A stretch of 28,391 nt of DNA from Oscillospiraceae bacterium (GCA_900752435.1 CAADVD010000009.1:1-28391), one strand, 5' to 3'. Positions 14,453-22,993 are shown, numbered from the stretch's first letter. Numbers and translations are program-made. The notes: generated from the letters alone by a model not told the origin.

Positions 14453-15148
14453 CTAGCACTGTTTCCACGGGCGGGTTTTGGCAAGCCAGCCCTTCTCTTT
14501 CCAATACTGTTTTTCAACGGATGCATCATCATACGTTTTTTGCATCATACGCATCACATGAAAGATCAGCTTTGTTTTTAGGCCAACATGTACTTTTTGA
14601 GTTAAAAGTCTCTTCGCTAGTTTTTCGGTGTCTTTTTGGATTCTTTCTTTTTTGGCATCCGATACCTGATCCCAATTCATGGCCTGAACCCCAATGCCAT
14701 ATTGCTGAATCTTAGGCACTCCCCAATAAAACAGCGCTGTTGCGACATCCTTCATGGCCGATTTCATTCCTACTCCGGCTGCTGTGGAAATGACGACGGC
14801 TTTCTTTTGGAACATCGCCTGCCTTGGCCTATGTGACATCCAATAGGTAAAGGTCAAATCAAGGAACGCTTTCATCGGTGCAGACGCCCGCAAACAATAG
14901 GTCGGTGTGGTAAAAATGAGCAGATCCGCGTCTTCCACCGCCTCCATAATGGGTTGCTTTTGTGCATAAAACGGACATTGTGCTTCGTCCTCCACGCACC
15001 GATAACATCCAATGCAAAAATGTTCCAAATCTCTCGGAAGAAAAAATTCTGTTATTTGATTGTCTGTTCCCAATTTGTCTGCGAGCAGTCTTCCAATGTG
15101 ATAGGAGCTCCCCTTGTGGTTTTGGCCGTGAATCAGTGCTATTTTCAT
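14453..15148 (-). CDS. flavodoxin-fold NAD(P)H-dependent oxidoreductase with Cys-rich loop
   Basis: 231 residues. The N-terminus MKIALIHGQNHKGSSYHIGRLLADKL is the FMN phosphate-binding start of the NADPH-dependent FMN reductase/flavodoxin-like family. The middle CIGCYRCVEDEAQCPF supplies four cysteines as in iron-sulfur flavoproteins and related reductases. FTTPTYCLRASAPMKAFLDL is the second FMN loop. Its start codon overlaps the stop of the upstream TetR gene by 4 nt, so the two are cotranscribed and the regulator probably controls this reductase. Confidence 0.88.
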   Translation of the reverse strand: MKIALIHGQNHKGSSYHIGRLLADKLGTDNQITEFFLPRDLEHFCIGCYRCVEDEAQCPFYAQKQPIMEAVEDADLLIFTTPTYCLRASAPMKAFLDLTFTYWMSHRPRQAMFQKKAVVISTAAGVGMKSAMKDVATALFYWGVPKIQQYGIGVQAMNWDQVSDAKKERIQKDTEKLAKRLLTQKVHVGLKTKLIFHVMRMMQKTYDDASVEKQYWKEKGWLAKTRPWKQC

Positions 15149-15777
15149 TGTATTCCCTCCCCTTTGTATAACCGGTTAAATTGTCGGATGTGCTGTTTCA
15201 ATACCTCTAGGGCTTCCGGCTCTCTTTCCGGCTGGCGGTCGCACAATGTCAGCAACAGATAGAGCGGAGCGTAGAAGTGAAGCGCCATGATTTGCGGATT
15301 TTCGGGCTTCAGTGCTCCAGACTGCGCAAGCAGATGGAACATTGCCCCTTGGTAGGACAGCGGATCATCCGCATACTGCTTGGTGTAGAGCATAGCGAGT
15401 TCTTGGCTGTGATACTGCTCGATGGTCAGCATTTTACGGAACTTGCTGACGTATTCATCGTGCAGGAAATACAGAAACAGGTTCGTTCCCATTTGGATGA
15501 GTGCTTCTTCTGAAAGATCGGCAAATAGGCCGGCGTCTGCATGGGCATCGGAACCGTTCATCTGCATGGAAACGGCCTGCTGTGTGTAGCGTTTTTGCAT
15601 TTCATCCAGAATCGCCTGAAAAATGGCTTGTTTGCTTTTGTAGTGCTTGTACAAGGACGGTGCCTTGATGCCTACTGCTTCGGCTATCTGCACGACGCTG
15701 ACGGCATCATAGCCTTGTTCAGAAAATAAGGTTAGGGCTTCTTGTAGTATTTTTTGCTTTGTTGGTGCGCGTTCCAT
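15145..15777 (-). CDS. TetR/AcrR-family regulator of the flavoprotein operon
   Basis: About 210 residues. Helix-turn-helix at about 22-48 (VSVVQIAEAVGIKAPSLYKHYKSKQAIF). The ATG at 15777 has AAGGGG about 8 nt upstream; a TTG two codons earlier is not needed. It is the first gene of the operon and is preceded by a perfect promoter holding two near-identical 16-bp palindromes, a classic autorepression layout. Confidence 0.93.
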   Translation of the reverse strand: MERAPTKQKILQEALTLFSEQGYDAVSVVQIAEAVGIKAPSLYKHYKSKQAIFQAILDEMQKRYTQQAVSMQMNGSDAHADAGLFADLSEEALIQMGTNLFLYFLHDEYVSKFRKMLTIEQYHSQELAMLYTKQYADDPLSYQGAMFHLLAQSGALKPENPQIMALHFYAPLYLLLTLCDRQPEREPEALEVLKQHIRQFNRLYKGEGIQ

Positions 15778-15793
15778 GTGCAATCCCCTTTTG

Positions 15794-15841
15794 GCTAATA
15801 TTCGTTAGCATTATTATAAGCTAATAATCGTTAGCTGTCAA
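15794..15841 (-). promoter_or_regulatory. promoter with two TetR-type operators
   Basis: Minus strand: TTGACA (15836-15841), 17 nt, TATAAT (15813-15818). Operator 1 GCTAACGATTATTAGC (15835-15820) fills the spacer. Operator 2 GCTAACGAATATTAGC (15809-15794) lies at the transcript start. They differ at one base, and their centres are 26 bp apart. Confidence 0.9.
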
Positions 15842-15874
15842 GGGGCAAAAACAGCAACGTCGCAGTAAATAGGG

Positions 15875-15908
15875 TTTTATTCATAAAAGAAAAATGCTAT
15901 AATGTGTT
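15875..15908 (+). promoter_or_regulatory. copy 1 of repeated extended -10 promoter
   Basis: TTCATAAAAGAAAAATGCTA leads into TGCTATAAT (TATAAT at 15898-15903). The same sequence recurs at 17171-17200 and, shortened, at 16411-16430, each time upstream of a gene of this cluster. Confidence 0.8.
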
Positions 15909-15960
15909 TGGTAACTCGAAGTCGATAACGCACAAAAGGCAGCTCTGTCCTTTCCGATAC

Positions 15961-15983
15961 AAAGATAAGAGTGTCTTATCTTT
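15961..15983 (+). other. leader hairpin of the first cluster gene
   Basis: A perfect 10-bp stem AAAGATAAGA/TCTTATCTTT with a GTG loop. TCTGTC upstream and GACAGA downstream can add an outer stem. It lies between the promoter and the ribosome site and has no U run, so translational or RNA-stability control is more likely than termination. Confidence 0.6.
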
Positions 15984-16013
15984 ACAGTACACGACAGAAA
16001 AGGAATTGGAAAA

Positions 16014-16346
16014 ATGATTTGGAGAAAAAAGAATCAAGAAAAGAATGATATTTGCATCCATATATTTCGGGATGGAATTTGCATGGGAGATGATGTTTTT
16101 GAACACAGTTTTACTATATCGCTAAAAGAATATGACAGCATCGATATCATGGGATTATTAAAGATCATTGATATTTGGCTGATTCAGATAGAAAATGTGA
16201 TTTGGACAGTATCGCTGGACGAAAAAGTGCTCGGGACAATAAAAATTGTAAATGGAGAACACAGCTATGAGGTGTCTGTCCAGGAACCGCTTCGGCGTTT
16301 GGATTTTTCAAAAAATGTGTATTGCAGGCATAGATACCTTGAGTAA
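16014..16346 (+). CDS. unknown 110-residue protein
   Basis: Not recognised. A basic N-terminus (MIWRKKNQEKND) precedes alternating strands (ICIHIFRDGICMGDDVFEHSFTISL) and a Leu/Ile-rich helix (IMGLLKIIDIWLIQIENVIW), then two more predicted strands. It is cytosolic, with no signal peptide. The ATG follows AAAAGGAATTGG. The gene is AT-rich relative to the housekeeping genes and is the first of three monocistronic genes that share a promoter sequence. Immunity-type proteins often look like this, but that is only a suggestion from context. Confidence 0.7.
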   Translation: MIWRKKNQEKNDICIHIFRDGICMGDDVFEHSFTISLKEYDSIDIMGLLKIIDIWLIQIENVIWTVSLDEKVLGTIKIVNGEHSYEVSVQEPLRRLDFSKNVYCRHRYLE

Positions 16347-16356
16347 ATAAAGCTAA

Positions 16357-16430
16357 GAAAAAGTTGACGAATCATAACATTAACGCCGTTTGCTGAGCTT
16401 TTCGCCATCCAATAAAAATGCTATAATGTA
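16357..16430 (+). repeat. duplicated intergenic block, copy A, with promoter copy 2
   Basis: AAAAAGTTGACGAATCATAA, then ATTAACGCCGTTTGCTGAGC, then AATAAAAATGCTATAATGTA. The block matches 17124-17200 over most of its length. TATAAT at 16422-16427 forms an extended -10 and would drive the next gene. Confidence 0.8.
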
Positions 16431-16499
16431 TTAGATGAATCGATATTGCTCGTACAACTGAAATTTTAAACCGATAACAGTAAATGAGGTATAAAAAAT

Positions 16500-17027
16500 A
16501 TGGGCTTATTTAATATTTTTAAGAAAAAGAAAAACAAAGTCACTGACATAACCGATGATTCTGCAACGTCATTTCGCTCTGATAAAGCAGAATGGCAATG
16601 GCACTCTGCTGAAAAATATTATTGTGAGCAATTTAATAAAAGTCCTGATCGTTTGACAGAGGGAGATAAAACCATTATTTGGGGATTTGCTGGTAACCAT
16701 ATAGCATTTTTCTTGACATGGCTGATTAGACACGACTTTTTGGGTGAAATTCATCTCGAAGATTCTGAAAAGAATGATATTGAGGCAGTTAAAAGCAAGA
16801 CAATGACAGGCACAGAATATCTTATAAATAATTGTGACATGGTACTTTGTAGAGAAGATATTTCAGCAAACGCTCTTCCTTTTGTCGATTCATATTATGA
16901 TACAAAATACATGGATGATTATGGGGAATATATGAAAGATAAAGTTCTTTCCACTGTTTTTTCGTGGGATGATTATGAGGGTTTTGAGCCTATATTGGAT
17001 AAGGCTTATAGAGAATATAGCCAATAA
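16500..17027 (+). CDS. DUF7832-like protein, 175 residues
   Basis: A basic N-terminal tail (MGLFNIFKKKKNKVTD) leads into an acidic globular domain. The run of IWGFAGNHIAFFLTWLIRHDF, a middle helix, then SYYDTKYMDDYGEYM and FSWDDYEGFEPILDKAYREY resembles what I recall of DUF7832, a family often found as single genes near secreted-toxin immunity loci. Function is unknown. GAGGT lies 9 nt before the ATG. The gene is monocistronic with promoter copy 2 upstream. Confidence 0.72.
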   Translation: MGLFNIFKKKKNKVTDITDDSATSFRSDKAEWQWHSAEKYYCEQFNKSPDRLTEGDKTIIWGFAGNHIAFFLTWLIRHDFLGEIHLEDSEKNDIEAVKSKTMTGTEYLINNCDMVLCREDISANALPFVDSYYDTKYMDDYGEYMKDKVLSTVFSWDDYEGFEPILDKAYREYSQ

Positions 17028-17123
17028 GAAATATGCACGATATCAAGATATAGGATGCCGCGAAATGAGTAGTGAATCAATGAATGATACTGTTGTGAAA
17101 AAGATAAGTTCATGGGATTCTAT

Positions 17124-17200
17124 GAAAAAAAGTTGACGAATCATAAAATTAATGCCGTTTGCTGAACCTTCATTCATAAAAGAAAAATGCTATAATGTGT
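17124..17200 (+). repeat. duplicated intergenic block, copy B, with promoter copy 3
   Basis: AAAAAAAGTTGACGAATCAT, then AAAATTAATGCCGTTTGCTG, then the full TTCATAAAAGAAAAATGCTA promoter with TATAAT at 17191-17196. It drives the DUF1349 gene. The preceding 17028-17123 holds only a 23-codon open stretch, perhaps a gene remnant. Confidence 0.8.
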
Positions 17201-17233
17201 TCAGTAAATCTTAATTTCTGGAGGATGATAACA

Positions 17234-17833
17234 GTGAATGGGAAGGATTTAAAATGGATACGCGAACCAGAAAGTTACAAAATAGAGAATGATAAAATTG
17301 AGATTGTGACAAAACCACATACCGATTTATGGCAAAGAACCTATTATCATTTTCAAAATGACAATGCTCCTGTTTTACAGTTCGAAACAGATGTAAAATA
17401 TTTTAGTTTTGTTGTAAAAACAGAATTTCAGGAAAGCCATCATAGATTTGACCAATGTGGTATTGTACTATATTTAAACAGCGAAAATTGGTTAAAAGCA
17501 TCCGTCGAATATGAAAATGAGCACTATCAGCATTTGGGCAGTGTTGTAACCAACCATGGATATTCGGATTGGGCTACTACAGAGATCGATGCTTCTGTGA
17601 AATCCATGTGGTATCGTTTAAGCAGAAGAGAAGATGATTATTGCGTAGAATGTTCTTCTGATGGGGTCACGTTTAGCCAGATGCGAATCTGCCATCTGTT
17701 TGAGGGAGATGGCAAAATCCGTTTTGGCATTTATGCGTGTTCACCAGAGGATTCTTCCTTTAAAGCGACATTTACCCAGATGCAAGTGATGGAATGCCAG
17801 TGGAAGGCTCATGACGGACAGCAGCCAGATTAA
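17234..17833 (+). CDS. DUF1349 (concanavalin-like) protein
   Basis: About 199 residues. KDLKWIREPESYKIENDKIEIVTKPHTDLWQRTYY, then the FDQCGIVLYLNSENWLKASVEYENEHYQHLGSVVTNHGYSDW core, match DUF1349, a jelly-roll, concanavalin-like family of unknown (possibly sugar-binding) function related to yeast YKL033W-A. No signal peptide is seen. The GTG at 17234 is chosen because GGAGG lies 9 nt before it; the ATG at 17225 overlaps that site. Confidence 0.85.
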   Translation: MNGKDLKWIREPESYKIENDKIEIVTKPHTDLWQRTYYHFQNDNAPVLQFETDVKYFSFVVKTEFQESHHRFDQCGIVLYLNSENWLKASVEYENEHYQHLGSVVTNHGYSDWATTEIDASVKSMWYRLSRREDDYCVECSSDGVTFSQMRICHLFEGDGKIRFGIYACSPEDSSFKATFTQMQVMECQWKAHDGQQPD

Positions 17834-17857
17834 CACATTGGGATTGCTGCGTGATCC

Positions 17858-17903
17858 AAAGAACAAGGGCTTGAAGCATACGCTTCAAGCCCTTGTTCTT
17901 TTT
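17858..17903. terminator. strong bidirectional terminator
   Basis: A 20-bp perfect stem (arms 17858-17877 and 17882-17901) with an ATAC loop and T/A runs on both sides, between the DUF1349 gene and the convergent ABC operon. Confidence 0.95.
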
Positions 17904-17917
17904 GGTATCTTTGCGGA

Positions 17918-19429
17918 TTACCAGTCGGTATCCACTTCTTTGTCATTGATGACGTTTTCGGTTTCCTTAATCAGTTTATCAATGTAGCTGGAGCGTCCTT
18001 CGTATTTCATCGTGCCGTTGACGGCGATGCCCATACGGCGGTTGCCCAAGCTGTACAGCTCCACGGTATCGCTCTCGCCATTGGTATAGTGGTATACGAT
18101 GGTTGCAGCTGGTGTGCCGGTTGGCGCATCCAAGTGTACCTGTTCCGCCGGTACGGAGAGCAGAAGCTGGTAGTAGGTTTTGAAATTGTCAAGGTCCAGC
18201 TCTTTGCCGTTGTAAGAAACGCCGGTGGTGTTGATGACCGGTTCCGATGCTTCCTCACTGCTGGTGTCATCGGTGGAGGTTTCCTCCGGTTCTTCTTCCT
18301 CGTTGGTGATGGAGAACGTGTAGGTTTGGCTGTCAACCGTCACATCCACGGTGGCTACCTTGGCGATGTTCGGCAGAATGGGCTGAGAAGAAATCAAGTC
18401 GTCAGCGGTGACGCTGTTGGCATAGCCCAGCATGCCTTCAGAGGCTTTGTAGACCAAATCGCGCCCTTCCAGCATCACATAGTAGTTGCTGGACTCATCG
18501 GCCAGCTTACCAATGATGAATTTGGCGGTGGTATCGTTGTAGGAAAGATCCACGGTAGCGGTTGGATTGTCAAAGCCGTAAGTCGCGGCATCCTCGGCCT
18601 TGTAGTAACCAACGATTTCGGTCGCAGTGCCGCCCACAAAAATATCAACGTAATTTGCGTCCGCTTCGCTGTTCAGATACGATTCCAGCGGGCTGGTGAG
18701 TGTGTATTGAGAAGAATACGACTCATAACTTACATCTTCATCGGTAAACCGTTCCATGGTAATGGGCTGCGCCAAATCGCTGCGTGTAACAGTCACGGAA
18801 TGAATCACGTCTTCCGCATCGCTTTCGCTGGTATCTGCCGCAGCAACCAGCACCTTGCTGACATAGTACAATTCACCGCGTTTCAATTCATCGCCAACGG
18901 TATCGGAAATGGTGTACAGCGCGTCGTCACCCGACACCATGGCGTAATAGCCGCCGCCATAGGCTGCACTGCCCACTGTCAAAACGTATTGTTTTCCTTC
19001 TTCAAAATTGGCGGTAACGGTAACGATTGGATTATCCAGCCCGTATTTTGCTTTGTCCTCCACGCTGTCCGCCACTTTGGCATTGGCGTTGAGAGAACTC
19101 ATATCGCTGGCCAAAGTCAGCAAATAAGAGGATTCCTGTTCATACTGGGACAGCGCCGGAATCGTAAACTCCGTACTGCTGTCCTCCTCATCCTCGCTGT
19201 CCTCTTCGCTCTTGTCAACAGGTTCAACGGTAAATTCTCCCTCTTCGTTTTTCACTGTGAGGGAAACTAAGGCTTCTTTATCCTGCTCAATCATGGCGTA
19301 GGTTGGCAAGCTGGAACTTTCCGAAGAAGCATCGTCTTCCGGTTTGGTTAATTCAAGTACCACCAGCACAATGGCCAACAGCGCAATGATAATCAAGCCA
19401 ATTAAAATTCCTTTTTTCTTGCTGTTCAT
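17918..19429 (-). CDS. DUF4340-domain membrane-anchored protein of a GldG-type ABC system
   Basis: 503 residues. One N-terminal membrane helix (KGILIGLIIIALLAIVLVVL, about 6-25), then a large extracytoplasmic Ser/Thr/Asp/Glu-rich part with repeated DUF4340-like segments (for example YGLDNPIVTVTANFEEGKQYVLTVGSAAYGGGYYAMV and YGFDNPTATVDLSY). DUF4340 proteins accompany GldG-like proteins in many Bacillota; the role is thought to be surface-associated, and the transported material is unknown. Last gene of a four-gene operon, 3 nt after the GldG-like gene. Confidence 0.9.
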   Translation of the reverse strand: MNSKKKGILIGLIIIALLAIVLVVLELTKPEDDASSESSSLPTYAMIEQDKEALVSLTVKNEEGEFTVEPVDKSEEDSEDEEDSSTEFTIPALSQYEQESSYLLTLASDMSSLNANAKVADSVEDKAKYGLDNPIVTVTANFEEGKQYVLTVGSAAYGGGYYAMVSGDDALYTISDTVGDELKRGELYYVSKVLVAAADTSESDAEDVIHSVTVTRSDLAQPITMERFTDEDVSYESYSSQYTLTSPLESYLNSEADANYVDIFVGGTATEIVGYYKAEDAATYGFDNPTATVDLSYNDTTAKFIIGKLADESSNYYVMLEGRDLVYKASEGMLGYANSVTADDLISSQPILPNIAKVATVDVTVDSQTYTFSITNEEEEPEETSTDDTSSEEASEPVINTTGVSYNGKELDLDNFKTYYQLLLSVPAEQVHLDAPTGTPAATIVYHYTNGESDTVELYSLGNRRMGIAVNGTMKYEGRSSYIDKLIKETENVINDKEVDTDW

Positions 19430-19432
19430 GAA

Positions 19433-20893
19433 TTATTTGTTCCTCCTGCGCAGCCAAATAACGATGCCCAAAGCCAATGTAACAACCGGTATCACGATGG
19501 CAAACACCCAGAAAATAGCGGTATACTGGCCTTGTGTTACCGTCAGCGCTTCTGCGTCAAAGCTGACGGAGGCAATGTTAATGGAAGCTTCCTTGCCGGA
19601 AAGTTTGTTGATCAGATTGACGGTGTATTCGTTGTTGTTGAAACGGCTGTCACCGGTAATGTTCTGGTAGAACATCGCCGTTCCGCCAAACGCCAAGACA
19701 TTGGAGGTCAACTGTTCGTTGTCACCGGATTTGGTGCGCTGAGACAGTGCGGCCAAACCGTAAGCCTGCTGCTCCGCCGTAGAGGCGTCAAAATTCGCCT
19801 GTTCTTCTTCTGTTGTCGGAACCAGAATGGAGGTTTCAGAAGAGGTCAGCAGCATGGTGGTGGTACGAGAGTTGTCGCTTTCCCATAACAACGAAATTGG
19901 CGAGGAATAATTGCCTAAGAACGGCAGATCCGGATTGCGCAAGTCTTCGGTGTAGGTTTCATCGGCGTAGGTAGCCGCATAGGTATAACCGCGGGTATCG
20001 TAAATGTTGGAGGTATCGGTTTCGGCAATGACGCCGCTCTGGGGTTCAATGCCCCATTCCTTTAAAAAGCTGTTGAGATTTGGCAGGTCCTTTTGCTGAT
20101 AATCCGAAACGTAAATCAGGGTTTTGCCGAGTTTGCCGTCGTTGTCTAAGAAGTCGTCCAGTTTTTTCAGCTCGTCTTCGGTATAGTCCAGCGTCGGCGC
20201 ATAGATGATGGCAATGGTGGCGTCCGGATTGATTTCCTCATTGACGATATTCTGTTCGGTCGCTTCGTAGTTGTTGTCAGCCAGCATGGAAGTCAGCGCC
20301 GAGGAGTCCATCTCGCTGTGGCCGGTCAGAACGGATACCTGCATGACTTCATCGTCGGTGACGTACATCAACGCAGAAGTCATGATTTGTTCAGCAGAGG
20401 ACATGTAAGTCGTTTCGTAAGTGGTGTAGTCCGTTTCCGTTTCGATAAAGTCGTTCATGGAAACCACTTTGGTGCGCTTATCCGTTTCCAAAATCACGCT
20501 GTAATCTTCCACGTTGTATTCGCTGTATTTGGTTGCAATTTCCGGTTCATCCAGCAAATCTATATATTTAACGCTGATGTTGGAATTGCTTTGGGCGTAC
20601 TTTTCAATGATTTGCGTGGCCTGTTTGCCAATGGTGCTTCCCTCCAGATCTTCCTTGTCTTTGCAGACAATGATCTGCACCGGTATGTCAATGCTCTTAG
20701 CAAATTCCACCGATTCATCGGACAGTTGATAAATCTTGTCACTGGTCAAGTCCGCCTCAACCGGCAGACGATCCAGAATCAGGGATGCGATGATGTTCAC
20801 GATCACCACGGCAACGACAAACAGTACCGTCATGACCGTCGCCATCGTTCCATGCTTGAAGCGACGGCTCTTGAATAAATTTGGCTGTTTCAT
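19433..20893 (-). CDS. GldG-like ABC-transporter auxiliary protein
   Basis: 486 residues with a membrane helix at each end (about 15-38 MATVMTVLFVVAVVIVNIIASLIL and about 461-480 AIFWVFAIVIPVVTLALGIVIWL) and an outside domain between. LTSDKIYQLSDESVEFAKSIDIPVQIIV and VLTGHSEMDSSALTSML fit the GldG/ABC-auxiliary domain related to the IFT52-like fold. In Flavobacterium, GldA-GldF-GldG form an ABC complex; in non-gliding Bacillota the substrate is unknown. It lies between the permease and DUF4340 genes with short gaps. Confidence 0.9.
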   Translation of the reverse strand: MKQPNLFKSRRFKHGTMATVMTVLFVVAVVIVNIIASLILDRLPVEADLTSDKIYQLSDESVEFAKSIDIPVQIIVCKDKEDLEGSTIGKQATQIIEKYAQSNSNISVKYIDLLDEPEIATKYSEYNVEDYSVILETDKRTKVVSMNDFIETETDYTTYETTYMSSAEQIMTSALMYVTDDEVMQVSVLTGHSEMDSSALTSMLADNNYEATEQNIVNEEINPDATIAIIYAPTLDYTEDELKKLDDFLDNDGKLGKTLIYVSDYQQKDLPNLNSFLKEWGIEPQSGVIAETDTSNIYDTRGYTYAATYADETYTEDLRNPDLPFLGNYSSPISLLWESDNSRTTTMLLTSSETSILVPTTEEEQANFDASTAEQQAYGLAALSQRTKSGDNEQLTSNVLAFGGTAMFYQNITGDSRFNNNEYTVNLINKLSGKEASINIASVSFDAEALTVTQGQYTAIFWVFAIVIPVVTLALGIVIWLRRRNK

Positions 20894-20906
20894 ATACTCA
20901 ATCTCC

Positions 20907-21617
20907 TTAGCTCCAGCGCTTTTTCTCTAATACACGAACCGTCAGGAACAGGAACACCGCCGTCACGCTGACAAAGAACAGCACGTTGCCGAGATCCAGA
21001 ATACCGGAGACGAAATCGTTGTAAGGCGTCATAAAGGACAATTTGGTCAAAATGGTGGCCACAAACGACAAGGCTGTCGGCAGGGCGCTGGCCAAATTGT
21101 CAATCATTAAAATGGCGAACATCGCCGCAAAACCCACGATGGCCGCTACCATCTGGCTCTCCGTCATACAGGAGATGAACAAACCGATGGAAATCAGCGC
21201 GGCGCCAAGCAGAATAATCCCGATCAGATTGCTGAAGAAGATGCTCCACTGCGGGCTGGACAGCGCAGACAGCACGATAAAGTCCACAATGGTCATCGAT
21301 ACGGCGATGCCGAACAGCGCCAAAGCCGCTAAGAATTTGCCCATCACAATGCCCTCAAGCGAGACCGGTGCGGTGAGCAGGGCTTGGTCGGTTTTGAGAC
21401 GTTTGTCCTCGCTCATCAGCCGCATCGTCAGAATCGGCATGGTGAACAGCAGGATGGAAAACATGGACGAAAAGATCGTTGAAATCTGGTTCGTTCCATA
21501 ATAGCTGATTTGGTCGGCCAAAAATTGACCGCCAAAGAAAAAGAAGATTGCAAGGTAGATGTATCCGAGCGGGGATTTGAAGTACGCCTGCAATTCTCGT
21601 CTGCATATTGCCTGCAT
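20907..21617 (-). CDS. ABC-2 type permease (GldF-like)
   Basis: 236 residues with six predicted membrane helices: YIYLAIFFFFGGQFLAD, FSILLFTMPILTM, ALALFGIAVSMTIVDFIVL, LIGIILLGAALISIGLFI, VAAIVGFAAMFAIL and the C-terminal NVLFFVSVTAVFLFLTV. The MRLMSEDKRLKTDQALLTAPVS segment in the first cytoplasmic loop is typical of GldF/NosY-like permeases. Its ATG overlaps the ATPase stop by one base (TAATG), so translation is coupled. Confidence 0.92.
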   Translation of the reverse strand: MQAICRRELQAYFKSPLGYIYLAIFFFFGGQFLADQISYYGTNQISTIFSSMFSILLFTMPILTMRLMSEDKRLKTDQALLTAPVSLEGIVMGKFLAALALFGIAVSMTIVDFIVLSALSSPQWSIFFSNLIGIILLGAALISIGLFISCMTESQMVAAIVGFAAMFAILMIDNLASALPTALSFVATILTKLSFMTPYNDFVSGILDLGNVLFFVSVTAVFLFLTVRVLEKKRWS

Positions 21618-22732
21618 TATTCTTCACCTCCAAGATTGTCCGGTTTGGCTAGGTTTTCGGCTTCCTCTTTCGCATCGGGAACGTTTTCCTTTTCTGCGGT
21701 GATGGAGTCCGTTTCGGTGTCGTAGGCTTTGTCAAGCTTTACTTCTACATCGTTATTCGCCGCTTTCGGCTTGCGGATATTGCTCAAGTCAATGGAGTTG
21801 TCGCGGGTGAGCTGGAGGAAGATGTCTTCCAAGGTCAGTTCACTGCTCTTGAGTCCCATAATCGGCCAGCCGCGCGCCGCCAGACGTTTGAACAGTTCGC
21901 GGCGGATGTCCTTGCCCGGTTTGGCTTCGATCATGTATTCGTACACGCCGTCCTCTTTGCGGCCAAGCGATTTGACCTCTTTCATTGCCGGAATGGAGGT
22001 CAGCAGGTTCATTACTTCGCCCTCCGGTCCGTCAATGCGGACGTTGTAATGGTGGTCGTCGGAGAATTTCTTCGACAGGTTGCTTTCGGTGTCGTCCGCC
22101 ACAAGACGGCCGTTGTTGATGACAATGACGCGGTCGCAGACAGCCTGAATCTCCGACAAAATGTGAGAGGACAGGATGACGGTATGGCTTTCGCTCAGGT
22201 TTTTAATCAGGGTGCGGATTTCAATGATCTGCTTCGGGTCAAGGCCGACCGTCGGTTCGTCCAGAATGAGCACTTCCGGATTACCGAGCAGGGCTTGGGC
22301 GATCCCGACACGCTGTTTGTAACCTTTGGACAGGTTTTTGATGATGCGCTTGCGGACATCTGCGATTTTCACCAGTTCACAAATCGCCGTGATGTGCGCT
22401 TTTTTGGACGCACCAACTTTGACCTTTTTCAGGTCGTACATAAAGCTTAAGTATTCATCAACGGTCATGTCCACATACAGCGGCGGCATTTCCGGCAAAT
22501 AGCCGATTTTTTTCTTGGCTTGAATCGGATTGTCCAGAATGTCGTATCCATCAATGACACAACTGCCCTCGGTTGCGGACAAATAGCCGGTCAGAATGTT
22601 CATGGTTGTGGATTTGCCGGCACCGTTCGGGCCTAAAAAACCTAGGATTTCGCCTTTGTCCACGGTAAAGGAGACGTTGTTTACGGCAACCTTATCCCCG
22701 TAGCGCTTGGTGAGGTTTTTTATCTCAATCAT
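21617..22732 (-). CDS. ABC-transporter ATP-binding protein (GldA-like) with acidic tail
   Basis: 371 residues. Walker A GPNGAGKST (34-42), signature LSKGYKQRVGIAQAL, Walker B VLILDEPTVGLD and the H-loop SSH are all intact. After the roughly 225-residue ATPase core comes a domain of about 75 residues common to GldA/YhaQ-like proteins, then an acidic tail of about 55 residues (for example TAEKENVPDAKEEAENL) that looks like a flexible extension. First gene of the operon; it energises the permease/GldG complex. Confidence 0.93.
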   Translation of the reverse strand: MIEIKNLTKRYGDKVAVNNVSFTVDKGEILGFLGPNGAGKSTTMNILTGYLSATEGSCVIDGYDILDNPIQAKKKIGYLPEMPPLYVDMTVDEYLSFMYDLKKVKVGASKKAHITAICELVKIADVRKRIIKNLSKGYKQRVGIAQALLGNPEVLILDEPTVGLDPKQIIEIRTLIKNLSESHTVILSSHILSEIQAVCDRVIVINNGRLVADDTESNLSKKFSDDHHYNVRIDGPEGEVMNLLTSIPAMKEVKSLGRKEDGVYEYMIEAKPGKDIRRELFKRLAARGWPIMGLKSSELTLEDIFLQLTRDNSIDLSNIRKPKAANNDVEVKLDKAYDTETDSITAEKENVPDAKEEAENLAKPDNLGGEE

Positions 22733-22816
22733 CAGGGTTTCCCTCCATCAAATTATTTCTCCTGCCTGCATTTTCCGCCCAAAGGGCGCAAAATCCCCAC
22801 AGGAAACGCAAGTATT

Positions 22817-22867
22817 ACTATAACACACTTTTGAAACAATTACCACATGAAATTGTTACAATGTGTG
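22817..22867 (-). promoter_or_regulatory. operon promoter region with long imperfect palindrome
   Basis: TATAGT (22817-22822) with a weak TGGTAA 17 nt upstream. Overlapping them is an inverted repeat with arms CACACTTTTGAAACAATT (22824-22841) and, on the other strand from 22867, CACACATTGTAACAATT, a dimeric-regulator operator candidate. A GCCC-AAA-GGGC hairpin lies in the leader at about 22779. Confidence 0.55.
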
Positions 22868-22993
22868 AAAGAACTGTGTAATTCTTCGATTTTTTCGTTG
22901 GATTTACACGGAAATGGGTGAATTTTTTCTGAATTTAACATCATGACAGATTGTTTTCCGTAAAGAGCGAAAGCAAAAAAGTTCCTCGGATGC

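Noticed and set aside
18089..19270. A 393-codon plus-strand open frame opposite the DUF4340 gene.
   Set aside because: Antisense shadow of an acidic Ser/Asp/Glu-rich coding region; no promoter, ribosome site or family features.
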